Below are positions 1 to 11,976 of a stretch of 64,000 nt of DNA, one piece after another. Made by a program: the position numbers and the translations under genes. Within the stretch, counting starts at the first letter, position 1. Each line of letters starts with the position of its first letter. A model generated the notes under the pieces. It made no database searches and was not told the DNA's origin. It saw only the letters and a program-made list of their open reading frames with translations. Source of the DNA: Circinella umbellata (taxonomy: Eukaryota; Mucoromycota; Mucoromycetes; Mucorales; Lichtheimiaceae); assembly GCA_025093555.1 (NCBI GenBank), contig JAIWNF010000080.1, positions 1-64,000 on the forward strand, written 5' to 3'.

Positions 1-3000
1 GCACCAAGGACCTATGTAATTGTGCAAGGCAGTATTCAAACCAATGGCGTGCTTGACTGTGGTTCAGTAGGGTGCTTGATGAGTGCAAAAATGGCAAAGA
101 AATTAGGTTTCGTGAACCTAGAGCCATCGCCGATGACACATGGAATGGCAGATGGGAGAAAAGTAGATGCAGTGGGATATGTGCAGTCAGTACAAATAAC
201 AATCAAGGACATATCCATCGCAGTTGATGCCGTAGTATTTGATCAATCTGATTATGATTTCCTTGTTGGAAGAAGAGCATTACACAAATTCCAACTGTTT
301 ACCGATTGGGAATCTTACAACTGGTGGATACGTGAAAGGCATAGTATTGAGCCACTATTGGTGACTTATGAAGGCGTATGAAAACCACAATTCATTGACG
401 TTGAGGGAGACTGGGAAGAAGAATCGTCTGATGAATACAGCTCAGAGAGTACAGAAGAAACCGAGGAGTCGCCTAGTTATTCATCATATTTGGTTATACC
501 GACAGGTTTCGCAACGGAAGCTGAAACAAAAGAAAATCAACTAGCTTTATCCACATTTGAAAATAAAGAACATAAACAAGAAAATCTAACATACAAAGAC
601 GTATGGCTAGAAATTCAAAGTAGTATAAAGAATTGTAACTTAAATGAAGAAGAAACGGACCAGTTGACGAACCTCCTATGGCGATATCAAGATGTATTTG
701 GTGTCGATTATAAAGATTTAACACAAACGTCGATTTTAGAGTTTCATGTTGATACAGGTGACGCAAAACCAATAATGCACAGACCAAACCGGTTTATGTC
801 TCACGCTGAACTCGATCAATTACGACAGGAAATAAATGAAATGGTGCAACAGGGCATACTCATACCAGCAACACATGTAAAGGGCCCCGAAGGCCAACGA
901 GCAGGAGGATGGTCATTCCCGGCGTTATATGCTAAGAAGAAAACGGGCGAAAGAAGACTTTGCGTTCAATTCCAAAAATTGAATGAGGTGACAGTGCGGG
1001 ATCCATGGCCTTTACCAGTGATATCAGATCTTTTAGAATCTTTATAATCAAGCTTCGCACATTAGTTGCATGGGCTTACTAAAAGGCTTTAATCAAGTTA
1101 AAGTACATAAAGACAGTATCGATAAACTAACATTGACAACTCCTTGGGGTAATTTCTCCTATACGGTGATTCCGTTTGGTGTGTTTAATGGCCCTCAGCA
1201 TTCTCTCGAGCAACTTATTTAGCAATGGAAGGTTTCTTAAATGATTTTGTGAACACATATATTGATGATATCTCAGTTTATTCAAAATCATTCCAAGAAC
1301 ATTTAATTCATCTGGAAAAAGTTTTCGAAAGGTTACGCGAAGTCCATATGAAATTACGTCCGAAGAAGTGTATATTTGCCCAACAAGAGATAGAGATACT
1401 GGGGTATCTTGTATCAAAGGAAAGGGTAAGACCCCACCCAGAAAAACTTATTAAAATGCAAGACTTTCCAAGACCAAATAACAAGACTAGTGTCCGTGCT
1501 TTCATATCTTTAGCAGGCTTTTACCGACAGCATATACACATGTATAGCGAAATTACCTCAGTATTAAATGATTTATTAAAAAAACGACGCCCTTTGTTTG
1601 GGAAGAACAGCACGAAAAGGCTTTTCGAACGGTTAAAGAAGCATTGACAAGAGCAGTGACACTCAAGTTCCCAGAACCAACCAAACCGTACAAATTATAT
1701 ACTGATGCTTCAGACTTGGCGATAGGTGCAGTTCTGACACAATGGGATGAAGAACCAAGGATAGAAAGACCAGTGCGATTCTTATCAAGGAAATCACAAG
1801 CAGCCGAACTCGCTTATCCAACTGTTGAAAAAGAACTTTTGGCTGTAGTTTACGCAATAAAGAAATTAAGAAAGTATTTGTTGGACAAGGTATTTGACCT
1901 ATATACGGACAATACGGCAGTTAGATATTTATTATGCAAGACGGACCCAAGTCAACGTCTACAAAGGTGGATTATGGCGGTACAAGAATATCAATTTAAG
2001 ATACACCATATTCCGGGTAAGCAGAATATAGGTGCTGATTACATGTCAAGATACCCACCAGAAAAAGAAAATGATAAAGAAGACGCAGAAGAAATTTTTG
2101 ATGGACTATACCCAGTTTGGTTCATTTCAAGTCAAGGACAAGGAAAAGTGTACGAAGATTATTTGAATGAAATTTTTATACACCTACTCAAGGGTAATCA
2201 AGATGTTAAGAATGAAGTCAAGACCAAGTCAAGAAAATACAAAATAGCGAATAATCATTTATATCGAATACTTGGAGATCGTATAGTAAAAATCCCTTAT
2301 ATTGAGAAACGGCCGAAAATATTAACTGAAATTCATGAAGGACATGGGCACTTTGGTCAAGACGCTTCCTGGGCAAGGCTGTTTAAGAGTTACTGTTGGC
2401 CCAGTGCATACCAAGACATCAGAAATCACGTCAAGGGATGTCATGAATGCCAAATTTTTAGTGCAATGCCAAATAAAACCCAAGCGATTATAGAAGTAAA
2501 TGTGGATAGATTATTCCAGCGCTTTGCCATTAATTTCGTGGGCCCCTTTAACGTGCGCAGCCGAAAAGGGAATATGTATATGATTGTAGCAATAGAATAT
2601 TATACCAGATGGCCAGTTGCAAGGGCTCTAAAATCAAACAATGCTGTGGAAGCAGCGCGATTCATATATGAAGAAATCTTTTGTTCCTTCGGACCTCCAG
2701 AAGAAATACTCACTGATAATGGTTCTCATTTTGATAATGCAATAATAAAAACATTTGTTGATATGGTTAATACGAAACATCATTATTCTACTCCATATTA
2801 TCCGAAATCTAATAGTAAGGTGGAACATATAAATGGTACGATAACAAATGGATTACGCAAGTTAGCTTACAAGAATCTCCAAGGATGGGACGATCATTTA
2901 TCAACAGTATTATATGCATATAGAACTAAGATTCATGCAAGACTCGGAATATCGCCTTATGAACTTCTTTATGGTTTAGCGCCGAAACAATATCGACAGG

Positions 3001-3320
3001 ATATCCTTCAACAAGTAGGAGAAAAATTAGCGATGGAAAGGGCTTATTACTTACTGGATCGTAATATAAAGGATCAAGATAGAGGTGATCAAAAGTCAAA
3101 GCCGAATGTCTTCGTCGAACCAAAGTTCCCAGTTGGCTCGAAAGTATTATTAATAAATCAAGCACGAAAAGGAAAACTAGATGGTAAATATCGAGACAAG
3201 ATATATCACGTTTTGGTAGCTTTTGGCAATAGAACGTATATTCTGGTTGGACCAAATGGCAAACGATTAAAAAGAAGAATGAATGAAGCTCAAATGAGAG
3301 CATATCATGAACGTAGATAA
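1..3320 (+). pseudogene. pol: Broken pol polyprotein of a Ty3/gypsy element
   Basis: Reading is open from base 1 in frame 1. It covers an aspartic protease region with DCGS in place of the usual D-S/T-G, ending in FLVGRRALHKF. A TGA at 379-381 interrupts it, and the same frame then runs to a TAA at 1045-1047 inside the reverse transcriptase palm. RT similarity continues in frame 2 (about 1085-1219, including PFGVFNGP) to a TAG at 1220. It returns to frame 1 with the catalytic YIDDI box near 1258-1272 and shifts to frame 3 near 1585. From there 1644-3320 is one intact stretch with RNase H, an HHCC zinc finger (HEGHGH and CHEC), an integrase core and a C-terminal basic region. In the integrase the first catalytic Asp, expected in the (I/M)DFVGP motif, is Asn (INFVGPF, near 2530-2550). 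The Asp of TDNGSHF and the Glu of KVEHINGT remain. This is a dead copy. Confidence 0.93.
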
Positions 3321-3347
3321 ACAACATCCAAGATATGTCTAGGATTT

Positions 3348-3358
3348 AGAGGGGAGAA
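3348..3358 (+). other. Polypurine tract (plus-strand primer)
   Basis: An uninterrupted purine run (agaggggagaa) sits immediately before the first base of the LTR. This is where Ty3/gypsy elements prime plus-strand DNA synthesis. Confidence 0.75.
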
Positions 3359-3610
3359 TGATGTGGTGGTGAACTTTTCGTATAAATCAATTATTGCGTT
3401 TTCTCCTAGATTATAAATTTTCTCATATGTGTAACTTTGTTGTATTATTTAATCTTGTACTTTGACTCTCCCCATCCCACTTTTTCTTCTCTTTTCTTTA
3501 CTTTATTTTATCTACGAGAATAGTAAGTTTTACCCTTAGTTTATCTCTTTATTAACAGTTATATAAATAAATAGCCAATAGTTTTACATTTATAAAGTCA
3601 ACGTACATCA
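3359..3610 (+). repeat. 3' long terminal repeat, 252 bp
   Basis: The repeat starts TGATGT and ends ACATCA, a perfect 6-bp inverted terminus with the canonical TG...CA ends. It begins 38 bases after the pol stop and directly after the purine tract. It holds a TATA-like stretch (tatataaataaata, about 3559-3572). The partner LTR is outside the window, so divergence and age cannot be read here. Confidence 0.85.
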
Positions 3611-4568
3611 ACACGAAAAAAGGTGTACTTTTTGAAATCCCGCAATTCCAGCCATAAAAAAGGTGTACAATTGGGTTCTATGGCCTAATCGTAGACGTGA
3701 TGCATCTTTCCATACAAGTATTTTTTCAAAACCAAATATTTACTGAATCAAATAATAATAATTTTATAAGAGTTATTCAAAAGAAATATTACGTATTTAT
3801 CTTTCATATAATGAAGAATAGTGTTATGTAATTTTTGTAATATACTAAAAACAGAAACCAAATCAGTTATTTTTATACCAACCATAAAATCATACATTGC
3901 ACTTTATATTCTAGTACGTAGCTTTGATATTTTATAAAAGATTATGGTTAAAATATTGCTAATTTTTATGGTGATATTTTCCTTATCATATTTTACAGTT
4001 ATATTGACTATTACAGAGCCTTGGCTATAAATCTTTGTGATTAATTTTTGATTCAAAATTTTGACATATGTCATTCAGTTTTTATCTTTTTGTTTTATAA
4101 CATTCGGTTCTGTTTATTATATTACATTTCTATCTATTTTGTATTTTATAAATTTCTATGACACTTGTATATATACCGGCTGCCTCAAAAATAAAATAGA
4201 ATATCTTCTAGAGTAAGATGTTTCTGTGAAGATACGTATCTTTATGTAGTTTTATGATTGACAGCGAAGCCAAAAAAAAATTCCATCCAACTTTATGATA
4301 ACAAGTTGTTCCGTAGGTTGTGATTTGAATGGATTGAATATTACTTTTTCTTTTTGTTGTCGGACTCGGTAGCTACACTACCACTTCCTGACACTGATAA
4401 GGATCTGTTACAGAATTTCTGTAATTTTATAGATAATAAGGGATAGCTTGAGGTTTGAGTGTTATAGGAAAGAAATAAGAAAAAGTGTACTTCTTTTTTT
4501 GCTATTCATATCACTCTTTTAAAAAGTACACCTTTTTGACTGTACACCTTTTTTAGTGACACCCCCAT
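3611..4568. repeat. Non-coding element with inverted subterminal repeats (MITE-like)
   Basis: The 13-mer AAAAAAGGTGTAC occurs twice in direct order at the left (3616-3628 and 3656-3668). Its reverse complement occurs twice at the right (4526-4537, one A shorter, and 4542-4554). The left copy continues ctttttgaaa and one right copy, read in reverse, continues ctttttaaaa, so the similarity is longer than the core. The right edge reads agtgacacccccatag. The roughly 0.85 kb between has no coding ORF. This looks like a non-autonomous or eroded DNA transposon. Its family is not recognised, and the left tip seems cut by the LTR element. Confidence 0.6.
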
Positions 4569-4800
4569 AGCAACAGTAGAGCTTCATTTACATGATAAGA
4601 CCTTTAACATGTATAGTAAAATAGTATCATATAATATTCTAATCCGTATGCGAGTCTTATTTCATATCTTGCATAAACAGAAACCATACACACACATATG
4701 AATAGCAGAATGATTAAAATGCGGAGTTACTGCTGAACGTTTTACTTTCACGCGTTTCTATACCAACTTTTCGGTGTATCCCGTTTACATATATAACAAA
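4569..4800. other. Upstream region of the PARN gene
   Basis: AT-rich sequence between the repeat element and the PARN start codon. No clear promoter element beyond AT-rich stretches was recognised. Confidence 0.5.
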
Positions 4801-7335
4801 ATGGAGATCCCACGTCAACAGTTTCAATCGAAACTACCGATCATTAAAGAAGCTATTGATGAATGTGACTTTATAGCCATTGATACTGAATTATCAGGTA
4901 AAAACAAATTCAATTGAATATACGATCTAATATTATAGTATTCCATAAAACCAAAAAATAACAAAAAAAAAACAAGGTTTACATCGACCGGGAGGAAGTA
5001 AACGACTTGATACTTTGGCGAATCGCTACACCGAGTATAAAGAAGCTACAGAACGTTTTATGATTATACAATTTGGCATGTGTACATTTACTTGGGATGA
5101 AAAGGGTGGTCGTTATATGGCAAAACCTTTCAACTTTTATATTTTCCCAACAAGCATGACAGGAAAAATCCAACCCAATCGTATCTTTATGACTCAAGCT
5201 CAAGCTTTTGACTTTTTAGCAAAACAGTCATTTGATTTTAATAGAGTAGGTGATTGTATCTTATATCAACAAGAGTTATACACGAATTATGGTGACTCAC
5301 AAATTGGTTGGATGATATATATATATATATGTGTGTGTGTGTGTTTATATAGTGGGTATATCAAGGTATCCCGTACCTTACTGTTAAGGAAGAAAAGGAA
5401 TATATTGCAGAAGCAGAAAGAAAACTGAATGATGATTTACCAGAGATTCGTATCGATGAAAAGGAAAAACAATTCGTTGAAAATGCAAAGTAAGTAGCTC
5501 TGAAAAAGATCATAGCAATAACAAGGATAGCTCATTCATTTATTTATTTATTTATATGAAGGGAAAAGATCAAAAAGTGGGTAGAGGATCCAAAAGAATT
5601 CCTTGATCCAGAGGGTGTAAATATAGATACTCGAAATGCATATCAAAGACGTTTAATCTATCAAGAAGTCAGAAAAAGGTAAAATATCTTCATGTCAAAA
5701 ATAAAAAATAAAAAACAAAAAAGTATGCTAAAAACAATCTTGTAATAAATATTAGTTTTCCAAATCTTACAGCTGAAGGTCGATCAGGATTTATTCGTGT
5801 AGTGAAATTTAATGAGAAACAACGCAAGAAACGCATGAAAGAGCAACAGAGCCGAATAAAGGTAATTGGATTATAAAGGAGAAGAATATATTTCATGAGA
5901 ATAACATGATGGATTTTTAACTTTAAATTTCAATTTTTTCAAGAAAGATTGTGAAGATGCAGTTGGATTCAGAAGAGTCATTGATATGATTTCAGCTTCA
6001 CGCAAAGTAGTTGTGGGACATAATATGTTACTTGATATATGTCATGTTATTTCGCAATTTATTCAACCCTTACCAGAAGATGTTCAAGAATTTAAAAAAT
6101 TGGCAAATCAAATATTTCCACAGTAAGCAATATAAAGGAAACGGAAAGAAAACCGTGCGCATCTATGCTCAAAAGAAAGAGATATGCTTATAAAAAAAAC
6201 CTCCTTACTGTATATTTATAGTATGATCGATACCAAATATTTAACTCTTACGTCTCCTGATTTACAGGTACGTTATATAATATAAATAATAGAGAGCTTT
6301 TTTGTTTTCTCTTTGGTGGGATTGGAAAAGGCATAGTCTAAAAATTAAATGATTTATATAGGTGGCAATAGGTTCAGGTACTGCCCTGGAAAATTTACGC
6401 TTTGAGACTAACCAAGAAAAGTTCAAGAACCCTTATGTTGGTAAGGAGAAAATAATATATATATTTATTTATATTGATGACAAAAATAACTAGTCTTGGT
6501 TTTTAACACTCACATTATATGCAGATATGAGTATTGAATTCCCACGATATCTCCATGACAAAGAACATGAAGCTGGTTATGATGCATATGTTACTGGGCT
6601 GGTTCTTTTGAAATTACATTCCTATCTTGGTAAGTGTTATATTATTATACATAACTTTTTTTTTGTAATAGAAAACTGACACATATACAAATATAAGAAA
6701 TTCAAGCAAATCCACCACCTCCAGAAGAACCTGAGGAAGAAGAAAAGCAAGAGGAAGAAGAAGAAGAAATACCTGAAGAAGAACAAAAACATCGAGGCAA
6801 TACAGATGGGTGGGATATATCAGACGATGAAGAAGGGGAAGATGCTGCTTGGCTTGAAAGTGAAGAAGAAGATCAGATAAACCAAGATGATGACGAAGAA
6901 GACGTATATAACTATGGATCTACACGATATCCCATTCTTGATGAAGATGCAAAACCAACATCTATCATTGCAGATTATATTAATAAAGTGGTCATGGTCC
7001 GAACAGCTTATGTGTGCTTTAATTTCACCGATCCAGAAACCATTGATTCCACAAGTGATGCGTTTCATATCATCAATACTGCTAGAAAACCTCTTCCTTC
7101 TCCTAATGTATTACTTGACTTGTTTTCAGAATTTGGTGAATGTATCATTGATACACCAAACAAAAACGCCGAGGAAAATGCTTATGAAACATTTGTTGTG
7201 TTTGAAAACTTAAAAGGTGAAGCAAATACAATTAAACAAAAAGTGACAGAAAAACTTACAGCCCACCAGGAGGATATTCAAATTCAAACCATTGCAGAAT
7301 ATTCAGAAAAGTTATTATTAAAGAACAACAAATAA
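4801..7335 (+). CDS. PARN: PARN-type poly(A)-specific 3' exoribonuclease
   Basis: Spliced from ten exons: 4801-4897, 4977-5245, 5353-5489, 5562-5678, 5756-5861, 5944-6122, 6222-6267, 6362-6440, 6525-6629 and 6698-7335. The product is 590 aa. It is a DEDDh (CAF1/PARN superfamily) deadenylase that shortens mRNA and small-RNA poly(A) tails. The opening MEIPRQQFQSKL and the pair D28/E30 in AIDTELSG align residue for residue with the vertebrate enzyme. FQFG-like (IIQFGMCTF), VVGHNMLLDICH and HEAGYDAYVTG supply the remaining catalytic Asp and His residues. A long acidic insert (about residues 385-430) precedes an RRM-like C-terminal domain (VVMVRTAYVCFNF to ETFVVFENL). All catalytic residues are present, so activity is expected. 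The start codon lies in the conserved N-terminus. Budding yeast lacks PARN while fission yeast and many other fungi keep it. Confidence 0.94.
5315..5344. repeat. (AT)n(GT)n microsatellite in a PARN intron
   Basis: Alternating AT then GT dinucleotides fill most of the intron between 5246 and 5352. The intron ends ttatatag just before the exon that encodes WVYQGIPYL. Confidence 0.8.
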
Positions 7336-7414
7336 AAAAAAATCAAGATGGAGATCAAAATGGTTATAATAATAGTAATAGTAATGTTTATAGTAATAAT
7401 AAAGACACTATTGT

Positions 7415-10026
7415 CTAGATACGAATTTCAAAATCAAACTCTTGATCGCTAATAAGTACCTTAACAGGTCCAGGATCAATGGTGCCTCGAGGGGTATTAT
7501 CGAGACCAGTATAGCGGAACATGTCTGCTCCAACTTCAAATTCAACTGTCTTGGACTCACCTACTGTTAAATGGATCTTTTCAAAGCCCTTGAGTAACTT
7601 GGCAGGTGGAGTGATTAATCGTACTGGTTGGTGGATGTACATGAGTACAGCTTCCGAACCATCATATGGACCTTCGTTGGTGACTTGAACTGAGACTGTA
7701 CGAGTCTTTCCAGGTTCCAAAATGGCGCTATCATTTTCTTCTTTAGTGAATGAAATGTTACCATAGGTGAACTTGCTGTAGCTCAAACCATGGCCGAATT
7801 CATAAAGTGGATCCCAGACATCATTTACTTGACGCCAGTAATTCATATTCATATCACCGCTATTCTTCGGATAGGTATATGGTAAACGACCCGATGGATT
7901 TACTTTACCAAATAATATTTCACCAATAGCATGACCACCCCAAGGACCTGGTAAATATGCTTGTACAAGTGCATCCGAATCATCGACAATGGATTGTAAA
8001 ACCCGTGGGCGACCTTCAACGACTACTGAAACAACAGGTTTGCCTGTATTTGCGAGTTTCTTGACATAACTCATTTGACCTTCCGGAAGTCGGATATCGT
8101 GAATATTGCCTGGTAACTCAGCATATGTGCGTTCGCCAATGCCTACCACTATCACATCATAATCGTTTGCTGAATTAATGATTGCATTCATATTGATATC
8201 ATTACCCTCAACATCGAATGATGGCATATAATCAACAGTTGTTCCTTCTGGTGCAGCACTTCGAATACCATTATAAATCGTTGTGCCATTAGAATAAAAT
8301 TGTTCATCACTAGCATTTCCTTGCCATCCATCATCTGTGGCACCTTGCCAGTAAATTGTCCAACCGCCAGCAAGATGAGACAATGTATCTACTGTAGGTC
8401 CAACCACCAATACTCGTTTAGTTTTTTCTTTATTCAATGGCAACACATTATTTTCATTTTTGAGTAAAGTAATGGAATCACGTGCAACTTCTCTCGCCAA
8501 TTCAACATCTTCAGGTAGCCCAACTTCTAAACTGGGATCTACTTTCCAACCTTCTGGTTCAAGTAATCCTAAATCCTTTTTCAATTGCAGTAAACGACCT
8601 GCTGATTCATCCACACGGGATACATCAATGACATTATCAAGAACCAGTTGTTTGAGTTCGTCGAAAAAGATAACATCAGTAGGTACCATTGACATATCAA
8701 CACTGGTACTATTAATAGATAGCCGGACAGCATCACGATGAGAGGCAGCTATTTTGTGTGTTGTGTACAAATTGGCAATTTCGGCCCAATCTGTGACCAA
8801 CATACCCTTGAATTTTAATTGTTCGCGTAAAAGTTCTTGCAAGTAGTAATGTGAGGCAACTACAGGTTCTCCGTTAACATCAATGTAGCTTTCCATAGCT
8901 GTGGCTACACCTGCATCAACTGCCTCTTGGAAGCCGGGCATAAAATAATCATGGATTGTGCGGTCAGAGACAATGGTTGAGTCTCGATCTTGACCTGAGT
9001 GTGGAGCACCATAAGCAATAAAGTGTTTCATGGTAGCGGCCACCTTTGTTCGATCAGATTTGTATTTTCCTTGATAACCGCGAATCGCAGCAGCACCCAT
9101 AATACCAGACATGTAGGGATCTTCACCAAAATTTTCATAAACACGGGCCCATTGTTTGTTGGTAGGAATATCTAATACTGGAGCAAACGTCCTATATTTT
9201 TTTTATTTGGTTAGATATTGTTAATTACCATTTTTTAGCTACAAAATACACTTTTTTTAAAACTATATGTTGAATGTCTTACCAGTGAACGTTAGCAGCA
9301 CGAGTTTCTCTAGCTGTTACCACAGCGGTCTCATATGCGAGTTTGGGATTGAAACTTGCACCAATATTAATTCCATGACCAAAAATAGTTGCTATGCAAA
9401 GACAAAAAAAAAAAAGGGCAAATAATATATGGATGAATTTTTCTTCTAGATATTAACTATATTATTTATCTGTTCCCTTACATTTTGCAACATAATGCGC
9501 GCCATGAATATGGTCCAAACCATAAATAATTGGAATTTTATAGGTGGAGTTTACGCCTAGTGTAATTTCTTGAATTTCTTCAATTGATTTTGCATACTCC
9601 TGATGATCAAAATTTTTACCGTTTCTGTCAATTATTTTTTCTAGTGTGTGAGTCACTCTTTTTTTTTTTTTCATGCAAACTTCAAGGCGGCTTTTCGATC
9701 GTATAAATTATTTACCGTGCCATTTGATTCAAGTAAGATCCGACAAAATAATTCTTTGCATAATATTCAACAGCTGTTTTGTTTAGTACACCATCTTCAC
9801 CCAAAATCAAACTTTGATCAATTTGAGTCATTTGACCGATTTTTTCTTCCAATGTCATGCGTGAAACCATTTCTTGGATATCTGCATCAATTTCGTCACC
9901 AGGTCGATCATATTCTTCTGGTTTTAATGTTCCATAACCAAGATCTTTGTCTTGTTGACTCATAACTGGACTGGTAATAAAAAGTAACGCGATACTAGCG
10001 GCAATGATACCACTAAATGACCGCAT
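7415..10026 (-). CDS. Secreted glycoside hydrolase family 3 beta-glucosidase
   Basis: Four exons read downward: 10026-9716, 9624-9482, 9391-9283 and 9191-7415. The product is 779 aa. The first ~22 residues (MRSFSGIIAASIALLFITSP) are a signal peptide, so the enzyme is secreted or vacuolar. Family features follow in order: MTLEEKIGQMTQ, PIIYGLDHIHGA, the substrate-binding KHF in MKHFIAYG, the nucleophile Asp in MLVTDWAEI, the second alpha/beta domain (VLVVGPTVDTLSHLAGGWT), and a fibronectin-III-like C-terminal domain ending in the stop at 7415-7417. The overall pattern is that of the 'lysosomal'/periplasmic beta-glucosidase branch of GH3, which releases glucose from beta-linked oligosaccharides. 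Its 3' end converges on the PARN stop with only 79 bases between. The final exon carries about three quarters of the protein without an intron. Confidence 0.94.
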
Positions 10027-10372
10027 TATATTCTCGTTGTATAAAGAAAAAACCGTATGAAGAAAAGAATGTAAATAGGAAAAAGGTACAAAAATAATTC
10101 TTCTTTTTTGGATGTAAAAATTTGCTTATATATATAACGTTATCAGAAAAAAAAAGAACAGAATAATAATACAGATAGATAGATAAAGGATGACACGTTT
10201 GTTTTCAAATAGGACGGAGAAAGATAGAATGAACGAATCTTTTTTAAGCATATATTATGAACTATAGCATTCCTCGGAATAACCAAAAATCAAATGGGAA
10301 TCATCAAAAAAAGGAGTGAAGGTTAAGACTGGGTTTTGAATAAAAACAAAAGAAAGCGCAAGAAATAATTAT
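10027..10372. other. Promoter of the GH3 gene and 3' flank of the carrier gene
   Basis: This 346-base stretch between two minus-strand genes holds a TATA-like run (tatatataacg, about 10130-10140) roughly 105 bases before the GH3 start, on the reading strand's AT-rich side. There is no ORF of interest. Confidence 0.45.
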
Positions 10373-11976
10373 TTACAATGATACAGGTTCTTGAGTGTGA
10401 TTAGAAAGGTATCGCACAAGAACTAGAGTTTGTTCATACACTAAGAAATTAAGGGAATGAATTCTGTATAATTTTATAGTTTTGTTTGTTATTAGTCCAT
10501 TGTCAATGCATTAAACAACAAATCAACCATATATATGGTTTTTTTTTATATTTCTATAACGCTAGCACTACAGACATTATACATAAAAAAAATATTAATA
10601 TCAACTTACGGGAATGCACGTATCAAAGTGACAGCAATGCCACGATAAAACCCTATAAATCCACGCGTACTATAAATATCACGAACACAATCTATTGTAG
10701 ATTTATATTGCGGTTGGGGTGAAAGAACTTCTTTTTGCATCAAAGATTTGACAAGATCAATAGGAAATACAACAAGCCAACAAAGGATGCCGCATACACC
10801 TCCTGCTAAAAATTGAGTCGTAGGTCCAGCTGTTCGCTCTTTTCCTGTAAGTAAAAACTTTGTTGTTTCATATCCACCAAAATAAACACCTGTCCCAAGT
10901 GCATCTCTCACTGTTATAACAAAGATAATTAGTCAATATCCCTCACTATATGTTTTTACGCTTCTTTTTTTCTTTTGATAAATAATCCAAAAGATACTGA
11001 GGGATACTTTACCAAAATGTAATCTAAATCCACTCCATAATCCCAAAGCACCTTTTAAACGAACGATTTCCTTAGCCGAATGCCAACTTGATGTAGTTTT
11101 AGGAATATCAGTTTTTTTCAATCCAAGTTTGCGTTTTCTTTCTTTTTCACGGACAACTGTAGCACCTGTGGATATACTGCTGGCCTGCAGCATTAAGAAT
11201 TCGAGCTGTTTATGAATCTTGACTAATTCAAACTATAAACAATGTACATGTATATATACCTTGCTTAGTATATCTGCATAAAAGATGGAATAAAAAAGTT
11301 AAAAGCAACGTACTGGGCAGCTAAAAGTAGCAATAAATGCGCCACTCACAGCGCCACCAAAAGTAGATAAAGTCATCACAGGACCCAATTCATCTCGATT
11401 CAAATAAGGAAATCTTGATTTGCAAAAATATTTTGTTTGTTCATAAACTGAAAAAGAAATGGATTTGATTATGCTAACTGTGACAAGTGGTGGAAGTACA
11501 CCTCGAAAAAATCCTCTTACACCTTCTTCTCGATATGTTTGTCGAACGCAAGATTTAATTGAATTATAAGGTTCTGTTTGCATCCGGGTCTTGATCGAAT
11601 CAAACTATCATCATTATAATGTTAATATCCACGGATCATAATACTATTACTGTCATGTTTCACTATTTTGAAATTCAATACGTTACTGGGTAACCAACAA
11701 TGACACCAACAACTGCTGCTGAAGAAGCTGCAACTACGGTCTTGTTACCTAGATATAAGAAAAAGGTTGTTTAGAAAACAAGTTTTAAATAATTATTCTG
11801 TACGAAGACAAGGCGCCTGAACAACAGACGTTTTTGATAACCAAACAAAAAAGAGAAAAATAAATATGTATATAACCCTTACACCAAAGACATTCTTGGA
11901 ATATAGATCTATATGGTAAAGGATGCAAAGCTCGATTTTCTGGTTTGTCGCTCGATGTCACTATAAATGAAATCAA
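10373..11976 (-). CDS. SLC25 family mitochondrial carrier
   Basis: Six exons: 11976-11883, 11748-11687, 11604-11314, 11232-11013, 10910-10610 and 10463-10373. The product is 352 aa, a little longer than the usual 300. Three carrier repeats are visible, each with its Px[DE]xx[KR] signature at a helix bend: PFDSIK near residue 52, PFELVK near 149 and PIDLVK near 272. These are followed by the expected FFRG, LWSGF and FYRG turns. An unusual charged insert (KEKERKRKLGLKKTD, about 175-195) lies in the second repeat between matrix helices. The protein should sit in the mitochondrial inner membrane and exchange small metabolites. The pattern is nearest the acylcarnitine/amino-acid (SLC25A20/29/45-48) branch, but the substrate cannot be read from the sequence. 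Introns cut directly after two of the signature prolines. The start at 11976 is inferred from phase agreement; a short upstream exon cannot be excluded. Confidence 0.88.

Larger units (their letters stand above)
1..3610 (+). mobile_element. Ty3/gypsy LTR retrotransposon, 3' part, decayed
   Basis: The order protease, reverse transcriptase, RNase H, integrase followed by a purine tract and an LTR is the Ty3/gypsy order. The element enters the window already inside pol, so gag and the 5' LTR lie to the left. The coding part is interrupted by stops and frame changes, so this copy cannot be autonomous. The right boundary is set by the LTR end at 3610. The next bases, acacg, could be half of a 5-bp target duplication, but the other half is outside the window. 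Confidence 0.95.

Noticed and set aside
5015..5428. Plus-strand frame continuing through the microsatellite in PARN
   Set aside because: The dinucleotide repeat lies inside an intron; the donor at 5246 and acceptor at 5352 restore the conserved FDFNR-WVYQGIPYL join.
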